Shown here: one piece after another, positions 48,708 to 60,475 of the stretch | Layout of the letters: each line of letters starts with the position of its first letter | Numbering within the stretch: the first letter of the stretch is position 1 | Origin: Ustulina deusta | Taxonomy: Eukaryota; Ascomycota; Sordariomycetes; Xylariales; Xylariaceae | NCBI GenBank assembly: GCA_023159155.1 | Contig: JAJNNX010000002.1 | Span: forward strand, 372,001 to 436,000 | Length of the DNA: 64,000 nt | Reading direction: 5' to 3' | The notes under the pieces: model-generated | Told to the model about the DNA's origin: nothing | Databases searched by the model: none | What the model saw: the letters and a program-made list of their open reading frames with translations, nothing else | Made by a program: the position numbers and the translations under genes

Positions 48708-50160
48708 TTATTTGACACCGTCTGACGGGTGGAAATCTCCCGCTATCAGTTCTATTTCGGGTTGCAAAGAGCGTCGTAATGTGACAATGTCGGTGATCTT
48801 ACCAGGTGATTTGTAGAGAATGGTTAGATTCGCCAGCCTCAGCTGAAGCAATACCTAGTAGGGTAATTCGCCGCACCAAGTTCCAGAGGCGCGGTTGGCT
48901 GTCTATATGAGTGCTTCCATCTGCATCAAGGTGGCGGAGAAGACCTGCGGGGTGCGCTCGGCCGCTGGGGGCCAGGTTGCTACAACAACGCCCTTGAGGG
49001 TCGCAGGTTTGTCGAGTAAGCCCCCAAAGTGGCCTTGTGTGCTTTCTACATATTCGCGCCATTTCAATAGAGTAGGAGCGGGTCGACGAAGCAGGCTGAC
49101 TCTTACGACAGGGCATCTTCCACTTCGGTAGTCGTGCCGAGCCTCATACTACCTAGGGGCGGATAGTGTAGCGCCGAATGGGGGCACAGTATCTCGATAT
49201 GCATCGGCGAGCTTCTGGACCTTTCCGTATTGAATTGCCTTTATTCCATCGATGCCGAGACTGCTCTCTGGCCCTTTCGTACTGGGAAAGCCGCTTTCGT
49301 CGGCTGCTCTGTCCTGGCGACGACCCACGTTAAGAATTGCGATTCCAGTACATGACTGACTATTTCGAGATAGGTAGCGGAGAAGTTAACATGCTGCTTC
49401 GACCATATGATAGATTTCGCAACTACCTAGTGTATATCATAGCGCTCGAACCTGGCTGGCTGCACTGCCGTCACCGCTGCCTATGATATTCTGGGATGTT
49501 TGTTCCGCTTACCTTTCCGCCCCCAGAATAACTGCCATGAAAGTGTTGGTTTGAAATGGCGGGCTCCGCGAGAAAGCCGGTTCCCAAATTACCCAGGTGC
49601 AAGATCGCCGCTCTTTATATAATTCGGCGAAAGGTGCATCGCCTGTTTCGGGAACGGGGTTTCCAGACTGATCCCCGCCCTTGTGTTCCCTGCGGTGTAC
49701 ACTACGTGTAAGGTGCTGATGGTTCGGAGGCGCTTGGACGTGTAACCAGCTGCATTGACCATCCGATCTAGGTATTCGACGACCATCAGGACCCCGTTCA
49801 GGACCCTGTTGTCCTAGGTACTTGAATTCCATAGCTGAATAATTGATAATCAAGTTCGGGGCCATCTTTGGCGCCGAGGAGGTCGCCGTACACTAATTCT
49901 ACCATCATCATAGCCTTTCGGAATTGTCTTTTGAAAGATGCAGCAGGCTCAAAGTTGGTGAGTCTATACTACGCGATCGCCCAAGTACCACCTCAACATT
50001 TATCGGCAGTTGGACGGTACATTGAGCCACGTCACTTACCGGTTACCCAGAACGTGTTGTCGTGACAGTCTGCAGCATGAACTCAAGGTTGATCACATTG
50101 TTTAATAGCCAGCAGTGTGCCCGTGCCGTCGCGTACCGATTGCTTATCGAGCACAATTGG
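48708..50160 (-). pseudogene. Probable decayed gene of unknown family
   Basis: From 49385 down to a TAA at 48708, one minus-strand frame of 226 codons is interrupted only by three stops, all TAG (at 49149-49151, 48903-48905 and 48855-48857). The text between them reads like folded protein, for example GIDGIKAIQYGKVQKLADAY and LKGVVVATWPPAAERTP. Upstream on the same strand are further coding-like pieces in other frames: about 49923-49800 (MMMVELVYGDLLGAKDGPEL), 49813-49592 (MVVEYLDRMVNAAGYTSK, ending in TAA with open frame continuing to a GTAAGC donor near 49511), and about 50178-50042 with an internal TGA. No intact start-to-stop model can be made. The family is not recognised. Stops at CAG/CAA-compatible positions fit C-to-T decay. 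Chance alone could produce a frame like this once in a window of this size, so confidence is limited. Confidence 0.35.
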
Positions 50161-50978
50161 TCGCAGTATGGTTCTGCAATAGTGTTACGCTGCATTCGCT
50201 CCGCTGCAATACTATAAAAAGCAAACACGCTGTTGTTGGGCTGAGCAGGTTTGCCAACTTCAGCACGGATCTGTGTACTAGATACTAAGGTAGGTATCAT
50301 ATTAGGTATCTAGTGTAGACTACATACATGTAAGTAAAGGTTGAAACTGCTACGGTGAGATTTCTCTGCTGAGTGATCTGGAAGAGGTTAGGTACCTACT
50401 TAGGTATGTAACTCCTAGCGCCTATCTCTACCCGACCGCATTTACATGTAGTGGACTGTATCTACAGTCTTAGTGGTGCATCCCAAGACTTGCAGTGTAC
50501 CTACTGATCTAGTGTACTTGTAGTGCGTATCGGGCAATGCGGTCCAACCCCCCGCCAAACTCAAGCTTGTTTTGCGCCTGTTTTGTGGTTCGTCCTGTCA
50601 GCGTCAACTTCGAAACCCATCAGTGTTTGAGACTCTACTTGGACACCCAGGCTCAAAACGGTCCTGAAGCAGGGCTAGATAAATAATGTCATCATAATCA
50701 CCACTGTCATCAGAATCGCGATAAACAAATGTCATAGTGTACACTACATGTAGACAAAAAAAATCCATTACATTAGGATAACAGCGACGACAGCAAGACT
50801 AGGTATTTGTGACCCAGGCGTGCCTCGGATCCAATGAATTTCTCTACACTAAGTACACTAAAGTATGGATTGGCTGCCATCATGTTATCAACCCCGTCTT
50901 TCCCAGCCATCCGCACAGTACTGCGTATACAATCCGCACCTTCATGCTTCCCGTTGGCTCGGACCATGGCCATACCGA

Positions 50979-51057
50979 GGTAGTGTACCTATACTACTTA
51001 CTACCTAGTAGGTATGGTACATACCACCTGCAGGGAGGTAGTATACACTACACTACT
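50979..51057. repeat. TAC/GTA-rich inverted-repeat patch
   Basis: GGTAGTGTACC on the left and GGTAGTATACACTAC on the right flank a short palindrome (GTATGGTACATAC). It could form a hairpin; no gene is nearby. Confidence 0.5.
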
Positions 51058-52489
51058 TCTGTAACCCCTGTCATGACATGGAAGCAGCACCCCCTGCTTC
51101 TCCTCCACCCCCTACAGGTGGAGAAGCGCCTTGATTGGCTGTGGGTACATCTGTAACCGCCCGTCCAAGCTCCAAGCCCCAGTCACCTTCACAATATTGC
51201 TATCCTCAACGACTCTTGATGGGAACATCCAATGCCCTTTGTTCAAGATGCTGCGCTACCGCCACCGATAGACTAAGCGAGGGTCAAACATGGCCGACCC
51301 ATCCGCTTTCTTCTTGCCATTGCCATGGACCCTTTACGCCAATAACCGGAATAGATTTGGTTCTCCGTCCCGTCCTGCACATCATGGGGACTGAACCGCT
51401 CTGATACCCTGTCGGGCATCCTAGACATTGGCCTCGTGGGTACGAGATAGTGACTGCTGATGGCGAATGGCGGTCTCGGCCGTGGCTGTCGAGACTCTCC
51501 ACGTTTCTCCTACTGACTGACCTATCTTCTTAAAGCTTCGGCATGCTGCCCCATGTTTGAACATCTCCTCTTTTGTACATGAGGAAACCCCTTCGTCTCA
51601 TCTCCGAACCTCCTGGAAGTCTTGTCGTGTCTGATCTTCCACCCTCTTTGCCTGCAAAACAACCCATCAATCTCGGCAGCTAGCTATCCTTGCGGTCCAC
51701 CAACACCTGCTTAATACGACCACTGTACCATCAGGTGCTCCAAAGCGCGCCATTTCGTCTCAGACTCTTGCCTCGTATTGCCTTTCTCGATCTAGGTGCC
51801 AGAGGCTCGGGTTAGCTTGAAGCTTAGTGCCAACTGCCTAGCATCGAAAAGTTGACAATATCCTTTCCCGGATGACTCCAATGCCGTGCGGATGCCAGCT
51901 GTCATAATAGATCGGATATCAAGAACTTGGATCTCAGACGAAGAAATCCTATCGCTGGCCCCTAGTATCAGATACTCTACCCCGGCAGGCACCTGTCGGA
52001 TCTGATACAAGTTCTCCCTCGACGGGAGCCTGCTCCCCCTTAGGCTTAGGTGACAAGCTGAGGAGCTCTCTAATATAGCCTCACGAGGTCCCCGCCGTCG
52101 TCTCTATCTTTTGGTGGCTCTGCTCTCTTCCCTCTTGGTTGCCAGCGCTGTGCACTCGCTTTCATTCGTCTCAATACATCGTTTCCTTCTTTTCCCTTCG
52201 ACACTCCGCAGGTCCGGCTACCTCGCATTTGGCTTTGTTTGTTTATTAATTTATTTCGATACATGATTCCCTAGACGCCGAATAGTCGACAGTCTGCACG
52301 CTTTGCCTTGATTTTACTACACGAGTTGCTGAGTTAGGCAAGCACTTGGACAGCTGAAGAGGAAACCGAGAGGAAAGAAAAAGAGACATATATAGAGAGT
52401 GCACCTTCGGAGGTTCAAAGCCGGTGGAAGCGTGTTATTTCCGTGTTAAAAGAAGCGCAAACGATTTTTTACGAACGACCAACAACAAA

Positions 52490-53064
52490 ATGGGCAAACT
52501 TATCAAGAACCACTGGGCAAGGCTCATCGTCTTGACCGCAGCAGCTTGTACGTGATATCATGACTCTTTCCGTTTGAATCGGTCCGGGAAGGAAGGGAAT
52601 TGGATTGTAACAATAGACTAACGCTCAATCTAGACCAAGTTGCTGCTGCTCTGGAGGCTTTCTTCTGGCCAAAGATATTCTGGGATTTCTTGACCAAGAC
52701 CTTGGACCCGGCAGTCAAACCCGTACCGGTTCTTCAAATCATCAATCTCGTCATGGGCATCGGCATGTTCGCTCTAGAGTGGCCGCTGACTTTCCTCGCT
52801 GGATCAACCTTCCACCGCAGCTTAGAGGCTCGTCTGGCGCTTCTTCCCCTAGCCGCCCTAGCATCTGTCCTCATCTACCAGGGCACGAACTCGGCTCTCT
52901 ATTATCTCACGGGGAGCGCTGTATATTTTTGGGCTTACAGTGAAGGCGAGGTATGTATACCACGAAGTTAATTCTACATTGGTCTAGAAGACGGCTGACC
53001 CGGGAACTAGATGATCTGCGCTAAACCGTGGACACTGCCTAAGCGAGGTCGACCCAGTTCGTGA
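52490..53064 (+). CDS. Small multi-pass membrane protein, DUF7727-like
   Basis: Three exons (52490-52547, 52634-52950, 53011-53064) with introns of 86 and 60 nt (GTACGT and GTATGT donors, CTAG acceptors, CTGAC branch in the second) give 142 aa. The start MGKLIKNHWARLIVLTAAAY spans the first splice. Hydrophobic helices follow at about residues 11-30, 55-75 and 90-130. Conserved-looking blocks are EAFFWPKIFWDFLTKTLD, EWPLTF and YFWAYSEGE. The last exon encodes MICAKPWTLPKRGRPSS, a short basic cytoplasmic-type tail. This layout matches a fungal family of about 140 residues that I recall as DUF7727; its function is unknown. It is probably an integral membrane protein; the compartment cannot be told from sequence. 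Confidence 0.82.
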
Positions 53065-54173
53065 GCGTGTAGAAAGGAGACAGAGAACTCCAAGTAACGA
53101 ACGACGAGAAATAATCCATATCATCCCGATCGATGATGGCACATGTTTACCACCATCGTCTCACCGAAGGAGACAGCCGTACATACGAAGTCCCGTTCTT
53201 CAAATGTCTCGCATCCTCCACGCATCATCGTCAATCCAACCACAAACCCATCCACACACATTTCCCGTCAGTTAAACAAGCGAGCATCGTGATCATTCGT
53301 ATTCTGAGCGTATTATATATATGTATCTTCGCATCTACTATATATAACTCGAACCCATATCTTACTACCCTCTTCGTCTTCTCTGCCTCTCTACCATAGA
53401 AACGAAATATATCCGAATCGGATGGAATGGTTGGGGGATGTCTCGAGACCCTAGCATACTCAGGGGTGCCTCGTCTCATGTGCAGGAGCAAAACTGGGTA
53501 GATGTTGTACCAAGGCTATAAAGTTAATGATTGCATATAAATAAACGAATACATGGCAAAGGATATACACTTTCTCTCCGTTGCGATTGCTTATAATTGA
53601 ACCAACAGCTTGCCTATTGATCTAGCCTTAAATTGCGTGCGTCTTGCACAAAATGAGGCACGGTTTTGGTGGGGCTGGCAGGATCGGCGGATCATCAAGG
53701 TTGTTATGCGTAGTTTCGGAACATCAATGCCGACGAGGGATTGAGGTGGTAAGACGGTAGGGTTTCGAAGCATGCCTTGTAATTGGCACTGGGTGCATGG
53801 TGTCAACGGTCTCGTGATGATGTGCCATTTCATACAGTCATATGTTTGTATAGATGAGTATGATCTCTTGTGCAGAAATGCATGTTATTCCGCCAGCTAG
53901 CTATCTTTCTAACTATCGCAGAAGCTGAAGAGATTCCCACACGGATTCTCTTGCCAGAATGTGCTTTGCACATTGCCTAACCCATTTTCATAGCTTGGCT
54001 CTCATAAACATTCATAACCCCGACATGCACAACCTATGTGCTGTCACCAGTACCGAATTCTTCTGCGGGGGTCCATGAGACTGGTAGATTGCGAGGCAGG
54101 TGGAAAAGGAGAAGTCAGCATTCGTCGACTTGACGGCCGTATCTTTCAACGACAGATTTAGTCGCGTGTCTCT
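53065..54173. other. Convergent intergenic region
   Basis: 3' flanks of the DUF7727-like gene and the Rtc3-like gene. Short open frames only; nothing recognisable. Confidence 0.6.
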
Positions 54174-54879
54174 CTATCTTGTGCCCGGCTGGCCATTCAC
54201 AATATTGGTTGTCTGAGCATCGTTCTTGGATCCATTACGTCCAGGAAACTGATGCAGGAGTATATATATTAGCATACAAATGTCGAAAAACACAGCAAGA
54301 CACACATACCTGTGATTCCTGAACATTGCCCTTCTGAAGGATCTGCTTGATGACTTCGTCCTCATCCTCGGTGTCAAACTCGGATGCCAGCGTTAATTTT
54401 GACGCGTCGGAGAGCTGGCCTTGGGTTCCTTGTCTATGGTTACATGTCAGTTAGTGGTTTGGCAAATATAAATAGTTGAGACTGAATGCTTGACCCGAGG
54501 GGGCTCAACGACGCAACTATAGGACCCGCCAGGCTGGCTCAAGCCCTAGTTCCGAAAGGTAACCACTTGAGCTAGTTGTAGATAACGTAACAAAGATAGT
54601 ACATGTCAAGAATATTCTCATTGGAGACCAACATGGGCAACGTCATCGGTGAAGATTAAATGTATACGCTGGGTTGTGCTGCGATGGGCCAACGAAAAGA
54701 TAGATGTCCACTTACTTGCCAGTCACGAAGACCTTGAAGGTTGATACAAAGTGGGCTAGAGGAATAGACTTGTCGTTCAGCCACTTCTTGTATGTGGTGT
54801 TGTCGTCGACAAAGACAATGAAGTCCTCGTCCTTGCCCTTGAAGTGGACCTTGATCTGGGTGGATTCGCCTTTGGTCAT
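54174..54879 (-). CDS. rtc3: Rtc3-like protein with SBDS N-terminal-type domain
   Basis: Three exons (54879-54716, 54433-54310, 54248-54174) give 120 aa. Intron 1 is unusually long (282 nt: GTAAGT donor, CTAACTGAC branch region, TAG acceptor); intron 2 is 61 nt (GTATGT donor, GCTAAT branch, CAG acceptor). The ATG at 54879 gives MTKGESTQIKVHFKGKDEDF. The body (VFVDDNTTYKKWLNDKSIPL, FKVFVTGKQGTQGQLSDASK, EDEVIKQILQKGNVQ) matches the small SBDS-fold proteins typified by yeast Rtc3/Hgi1 (YHR087W), which share the N-terminal domain of the ribosome maturation factor Sdo1. Rtc3 has been linked to RNA metabolism and telomere-capping genetics in yeast; a specific activity is not established. In-frame codons upstream of 54879 include an ATG-less stretch, so this start is preferred. 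Confidence 0.88.
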
Positions 54880-56138
54880 GTTGGAGGTGTTGGAGGTGAT
54901 ATGAGAAAGCGGCAGAGGTTTCGTTCTGGAAGTCAATCGAATAACACCGTTGGGTTTTCGTTGACTGGCGTATGACGGTGTAGATGAAATGAGTTTTTTG
55001 TCGCTGGCAGGTGAGCTAAGAGACAGTGACTTGATGATGATGGAAGAAGTTGTGGTGGAAGTAGGTTCGTCAGATTGTTGATGGAGTTGATGATAGGAAT
55101 TGTTAGAAGAGAAGAATCACTTTTTAGCAGGAGAGCTTCAAATAAGAGCATCGACAGCTGCTGTTTCCTGCTCGAGTCTGCATTCCATCATATCCCTACG
55201 TCATCGCAGCTCTGCTACCCGCAAACAAAGCATGTCCCCACCTGTAGTTCCTCGACTAGCAGCTGCCCCGCACCTAGACAGTGCCCCGGACATTTACCAC
55301 AACCACAGCCACCTATAAGATAACAATTTTGAAGGTCACTGTTCCTGCATCAGCGCACTCCCCCGCTATTCTGCTGGCCGAGCTATGCTAATAAAGTTGG
55401 TAGCTTAGGTACTTTAGTACCTAGCCTAGTATGTACTTACTAGGTGCTCGTGGTACTTAATGTGGGTTTTATTAGGTAGCATTTCTTTTGTTTTCTTCCG
55501 CCCCATATACGTCACTAAGAAACATTGATCAGATTAAACACGAATATCAATCAACTATATGCAGAGTGACGGCACAAACAGGTGGTCTAACCACGGGAGC
55601 TTCCTTGCTTGCTACCTTTCTAACCTAGATACGTAGGTAGCCCACCTTTCCGGAATGCTGATAAAGAATGATAGTCCATTACTTTAGGCATGCCTACGTA
55701 TTCCTTGACCAACCAAGGGTACAACCATGCTATTTATGACATTGGATCCCGTTAGCATGAGCTGTACCGACTTGTAATAATCAGACGGTAGGAATTCTAC
55801 TAGTTCGATATAGGTTTGTTTGCTTTAAGAATTTATTTTCATCAGGTACACCAAGTAGTGTCTCCTTCACCACTCGAGAGTAAATACACTAAGTGCTATG
55901 TGCTTTCCAGTCTGTCCACCATGGTTCATACAACCCTGAACTCCTCGTGTGCTAAGAGCCGTAACCGATGCAAATTAAAGCCCTAGTTGTGATATCGTTA
56001 GGCTAAATAATAAAAGAACTAGTAAAGGAGTGGGTGGTATCATTCCATAGCCAAGCCAGCCAAACTCCTACATTAGCACCAATGAATGAGCCACGTCCCA
56101 TGGCAACCTTTCTCGGCGTATATAAATCATCGCTACCC
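54880..56138. other. Intergenic region
   Basis: 5' flank of the Rtc3-like gene and 3' flank of the RhoGEF gene. TACC/GTAC-rich sequence lies at about 55405-55450. No gene is seen. Confidence 0.6.
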
Positions 56139-59100
56139 CTAATGGAAGAAACTGCGGCTTCCTAAAGCTTGGAGGCCCCTGTTGATGGCGCCAACTCGGG
56201 CCCATCTGCTACTGGATCTTGGTGTGCTCAGGTAATCTGTCGCTGGGCCGACCATTGGTGACCGATGGTACGACTTGCCTGCTTCAACCGAACAGGAGCA
56301 TATGGACGATCTAGTTGATGACGACGTCATTTCTGGATTGTTACCATGGAGGGACGGTGTTCGAAGAGATGGTGTGCTCAATCCCTTCTCATCACTCCAA
56401 ATCGCCTCCGTTTTCGCCATATCAACTCGCCGCACAGTACCTTCTGATGTAGTATCATCGGCTAGCTGGGAGCCGCTACTGCTGCTGCTTGATCTCTCCA
56501 TCTCATCACGAATCATCGGTAGTCGTTGTAACGGGCCACTTTCTATCACTTCGGTTCCAGAAGACGCCAGAGTATCGCAATTCACACTGACAAGTGAATC
56601 GAGGAACTTGTTCACGTGAGGCATCTGCTCGCTGTCCTCTGTGTGCAGTAAGTTGACATTGCTGGCAGAGCGCTTGGCAAACGGGTTGGTGAGACTGGCA
56701 GCACTGAGTTTCCGCATCATAGTTGATGCCGAACTTCGCACGCGATGTTCATTTCTCGATCGTGATGTTATACCCGGGTACGGTAAGATCTTCCGACTCC
56801 AAACATCCGCTAACAATGCCTCGAGGCGGGCTCGTTCAGCCCGAGACGGCGCAAGAACTGGTATTCGAGAATTCGTTGTGAGAAGGGATTGCGAACGATT
56901 GATTGGTGACGGTAGATTTGTGGGTGTGGTATCTTTGACAGCACTTGTATTCTTGAGTACGACTTGACACAGTGGAGACTTGGGTCCGATAGTTGTGGCC
57001 CGATGGATAGAGAGGCGACGAGCAACCGACCCTAGTAGATGTAAGTAAATATTGTGGAATTGATGTTTCAACACTGACCCGGTTTTCTAAACACTGTCCC
57101 AAGGCTTTTGATGTGGAGAGAATTCGAGCTGTAAATTGCTGGACATGACTGCTCATGGGCTCCAGGTGGTTTTGTATTGGAGAGACGTATGCGCCACTCC
57201 ATTTCTTCCTTCGGGGAGCAGGCTGTCATCATCATCTCGTATAATTGGTGGTCACACTCGAAGACAAGCTTCCAAGAAAAGGGAGCCGTGTGGCATTGTA
57301 GGCCTATCTGATCAGCACATATCTCGGCTTAAAAGATGGTAATTTGTCTGTAATACTCACCTCGCCCATTGTCAGCTTCTTCTACTTTGATGCTATCCAA
57401 ACTAATACAGGCCTGGATGGTGTACACTTGATCCGCTTTGGCGGCCGTGGCAAGACATAGGCAATCTCTGTAGAGAAGTGAAACCATATACTGACCTGTC
57501 ACGCCTTCCCTGGTTTGCCAGCAGACGTGTAGAGCGCCACAGAGGCGTATTTGCCCAAGTGAACGGATTTTGCTCTTGGAAGCTGCAGACAATTTCTGGC
57601 CAATTAGCAGATGCGAAAACGGCCAGGACCCAGTATCTTACTTGGTTGGGAAATACGAGGCGGTCTTGGAGCAGCCAGGTTTGTTCCAACGAGGCCTTGA
57701 TTCCGGGGTCGTCCGTGGCCCGATTAATTTCAGCAGTAGTTTCACGAAGTCTTATGAGCACGTTCTCAATTTCCATGTGAGAACTAGGGCAGTCGCAAAC
57801 TGGTGTATATTTCAGAAGCTCAGAAAAGAGAAGAGGATATCTGCAGATTCGCTGTATGGGCTTCCGAAATGTTAGCTACTTCGTTTTTTTAGACATTAAT
57901 ATAGTTCTTACTTTGACTAGCAGGTCACCGATAGTCAGAGACTTCTTAGAGTGACCCGAATGGTTATTCGAGGTATCGAGTGAGGCGGCCAATGCCTCGA
58001 TACCTCTCTGATAATTTTCCCAGTGTGGGAGCATGCGATGGGTAGACGCAACGTCTTTGATCATCAGCTCATATCTTGCTCCATATTCTTCGTATATAAG
58101 AAAGCGGTTCATCTAGGATTCGTCAGCATGCCCGGTCGGTTACACAACCGCTCTTCGAGCGTCTCGGATGTTACCTTCTTCCCAAAGATTTGGGCAACCT
58201 CAGCTGCAATATTCGGTTCAGCGATCACGCTAGGAACGCTATGTAACCATGACCGCCCGCCTCTGTCTTCTGGGACAGAATCGAGGCTATGCCAGCGGTG
58301 GTATTCTTGGCTTGGCTTTGGACTTGGTTCTACCGTAATATATTCGGGTTGCATATACTCGGAATTGGGGACAATGCGATGAAGCTCACCCAGAATTTCT
58401 TCGTGAAGCTCAATAATGTCTGTTAAATTTTGATTAATCGAAGATCGAAGGCCGGGTTGTAGTGTCGGTAATGAAGCCAAGATCGTGACATAGACCTTGG
58501 TTCTGTCAGCAGCTATGATGACGGAGTAATAATAGACTGAACGCACGTTCATGAGAAATCTTATGTCGCCGATGTAACTCTCTTCTGTAGTAATGAGCTC
58601 CTCGAGTATCCGTCGCCTCTGCAGTAGACGTTCTGTCACAGCTGGATCCACATGTGAACTCCTCTCGAAATTGGTGCTGTCTTCAGACATTCTCTGGGCC
58701 GAAATGGAGCCCCGGCTGCTGTGGTCTGTCCGGGAAAGGACAGAAGACCGAGCGGCGTGTCTCCGCTGACGAGTTCTTATGCTCGCACTGGCTAGACTTA
58801 CGGTAGCGCTCTTTACGGCGGCAACAAAGCCAAAAGAAGAGGAGCCTGATGAGGATTTTCTATGGCCGTTCGTTCGCATGGGACCTTCAGTGAAAAGGTG
58901 TTCGGGGAATAGCTCCGCGGCGTTGCTTCCGGCACTGGGACGGCGTGCTCGCCTGTGTAAGTTTTTCATCCATTTATGAAATGGCCGGGGCGTTGATGTC
59001 AAAGGTTCTTCTGGTTCGTCTTCAATGCCCCCGTCGTCTTGACATATAGAGAACCTAGGCAGATCTAGAGAGTGCCTTGATGTCTCATCATCATTTCCTA

Positions 59101-59335
59101 AGCTGAGGCGAAAAGCGGCTATGTCATCTAATGCCTTCCAGACGTCGTCGTCGTCGTCCCCAACCTCCGGTAGAAGATTGACACAATCGAGTCCGAGGTC
59201 GGGGTCAGTTCTATTCAGCTTGACGGTTGCCGATGTCGTCAGGGACTTGACCCAACTCTTGCCTCTCGCGACACGCAATGAGTGGCTTCGCGAGTACGGG
59301 CTAGGCGAATCGGTTGCCAAGATTGCGAGAGGCAT
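56139..59335 (-). CDS. Rho guanine nucleotide exchange factor (DH domain plus PH-like domain)
   Basis: Seven exons (59335-58547, 58495-58175, 58112-57912, 57860-57642, 57595-57361, 57303-57079, 57031-56139) with introns of 46-62 nt close in frame to 960 aa. The Dbl-homology domain starts at about residue 243 (RRRILEELITTEESYIGDIR), continues across the first splice into VYVTILASLPTLQPG and HEEILGELHR, and ends with the hallmark KPIQRICRYPLLFSELLKY (from residue 437, formed by the third splice). A PH-like domain follows (about 520-660: KIRSLGQIRLCGALHVCWQT, HTAPFSWKLVFECDHQLYEM). The C-terminal 300 residues are Ser-rich and include ERARLEALLADVWSRK. The N-terminal 240 residues are basic and disordered. 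It should activate a Rho/Cdc42/Rac GTPase; which one cannot be told. The start at 59335 is chosen over an ATG at 59548, whose extension is mostly T-rich leader. Confidence 0.9.
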
Positions 59336-60475
59336 AGTCCAAGACAAGAAAACGGTGCCTGCTATGATGAGGACCAAGAAAAAATGACGATGCAGGATTG
59401 GGTTCCAAAACTCCAAAGAGGTTGATAGAACAACAAAAACAAAACAAAAACAAAAAAGAGCCCCCGGCTTGATCGGATTCAAAACATAATTATCGGCACG
59501 AAGGAGATGGCGAGATTGAAGACGAGCCGGAAGACACAGGGTTCTCATGTGGGCGTTGCGTCATCGGCAAGGTACCTACCTATCGGTATGTGCGCCTTGG
59601 ATACGTGGAAAGAAAGAACGAACTCATTGGGCGGAGATTGGCACCTGAAGAGAATGGAAGAGAAGACAGGAAGCGAAGAGCACTCGCAACGGTGCGCTTC
59701 CCGACACCGGTCGCCTGTATCTGTCGATAAACAAAAGACGTCGAGGCGGGTGGGGGGAGAACGGTGTGGACGAGAGCTGAAAGCTGCGGTGGTCGGTGAT
59801 GGCGCCCGTTCTCTTCGGTCCGGAACATTTCATTTTTATTTTTCTCGATTTTCTCTCTCTCGCTTGAAGGGCGGAGGCATTCGAGGTGGTGAGTGTTATG
59901 ATGAGGATGTGACACAGTCGCGGAGCCCGCGATGACGAGCTGCGTCATAACTGCAGAGATAAAGCACGATAACTAGGGACATTCCGATATTATACGATAT
60001 GACAAATGGTGATCCGCATGTGCATTTCGATCGACTACCTGGTCTAGCTGTAGGTACGTAGATAAAACATAGGCATGAGATGCCGCGGTGTGCTGTACTG
60101 TCACAATGTGGCGCGAAGGCGCACGCAGCAAACCTCAGGGTCCGAACGGATCGAACACATTTTGCATTCGCCACCGGACAAATGTCCGTACAACCGCGGA
60201 TTGGAGGGCTTAGTCATACCTAAGCAGGCACTTGGAGTCTGGCTAGCTAGACCCACATAAGCACAGCTGCCGAATAAGATCGAGCCACAACCCGAGCCGC
60301 ATAGCTGACATGATAACGCCTTATCGGCGCACCCACCACAGCCCACCAGACCGACAATTCCGTTAATTAATTCGAATCCTGTCCACCGAAGAAATCAGTC
60401 TTGGTCTTCGTCAACCGCCAACGTCTCTTCCACCACACAACCACCGTCACTAACAACTACAGCAACACCACCAAG
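59336..60475. other. Divergent promoter region of RhoGEF and eL36 genes
   Basis: The first part is the RhoGEF leader (A-rich on the plus strand at about 59425-59460, so pyrimidine-rich in the transcript). The part next to 60476 is CCACC/CAAC-rich leader of the ribosomal protein gene. No other gene is seen. Confidence 0.6.

Larger units (their letters stand above)
47636..52489. other. Long intergenic region with a probable decayed gene
   Basis: No intact gene is supported over 4.8 kb. Minus-strand coding-like sequence lies at 48708-50160 (separate entry). Another open minus-strand frame without an initial ATG runs from about 52110 to 51792. A TAC/GTA-rich inverted-repeat patch is at about 50979-51057. 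The last few hundred bases are presumably promoter and 5' UTR of the DUF7727-like gene. Confidence 0.5.

Noticed and set aside
54434..54715. tRNA gene suggested by TAGCTCAAGTGGTTA
   Set aside because: The A-box-like sequence is not followed by a matching D-stem, anticodon arm or acceptor pairing, and the B-box candidate is poor.
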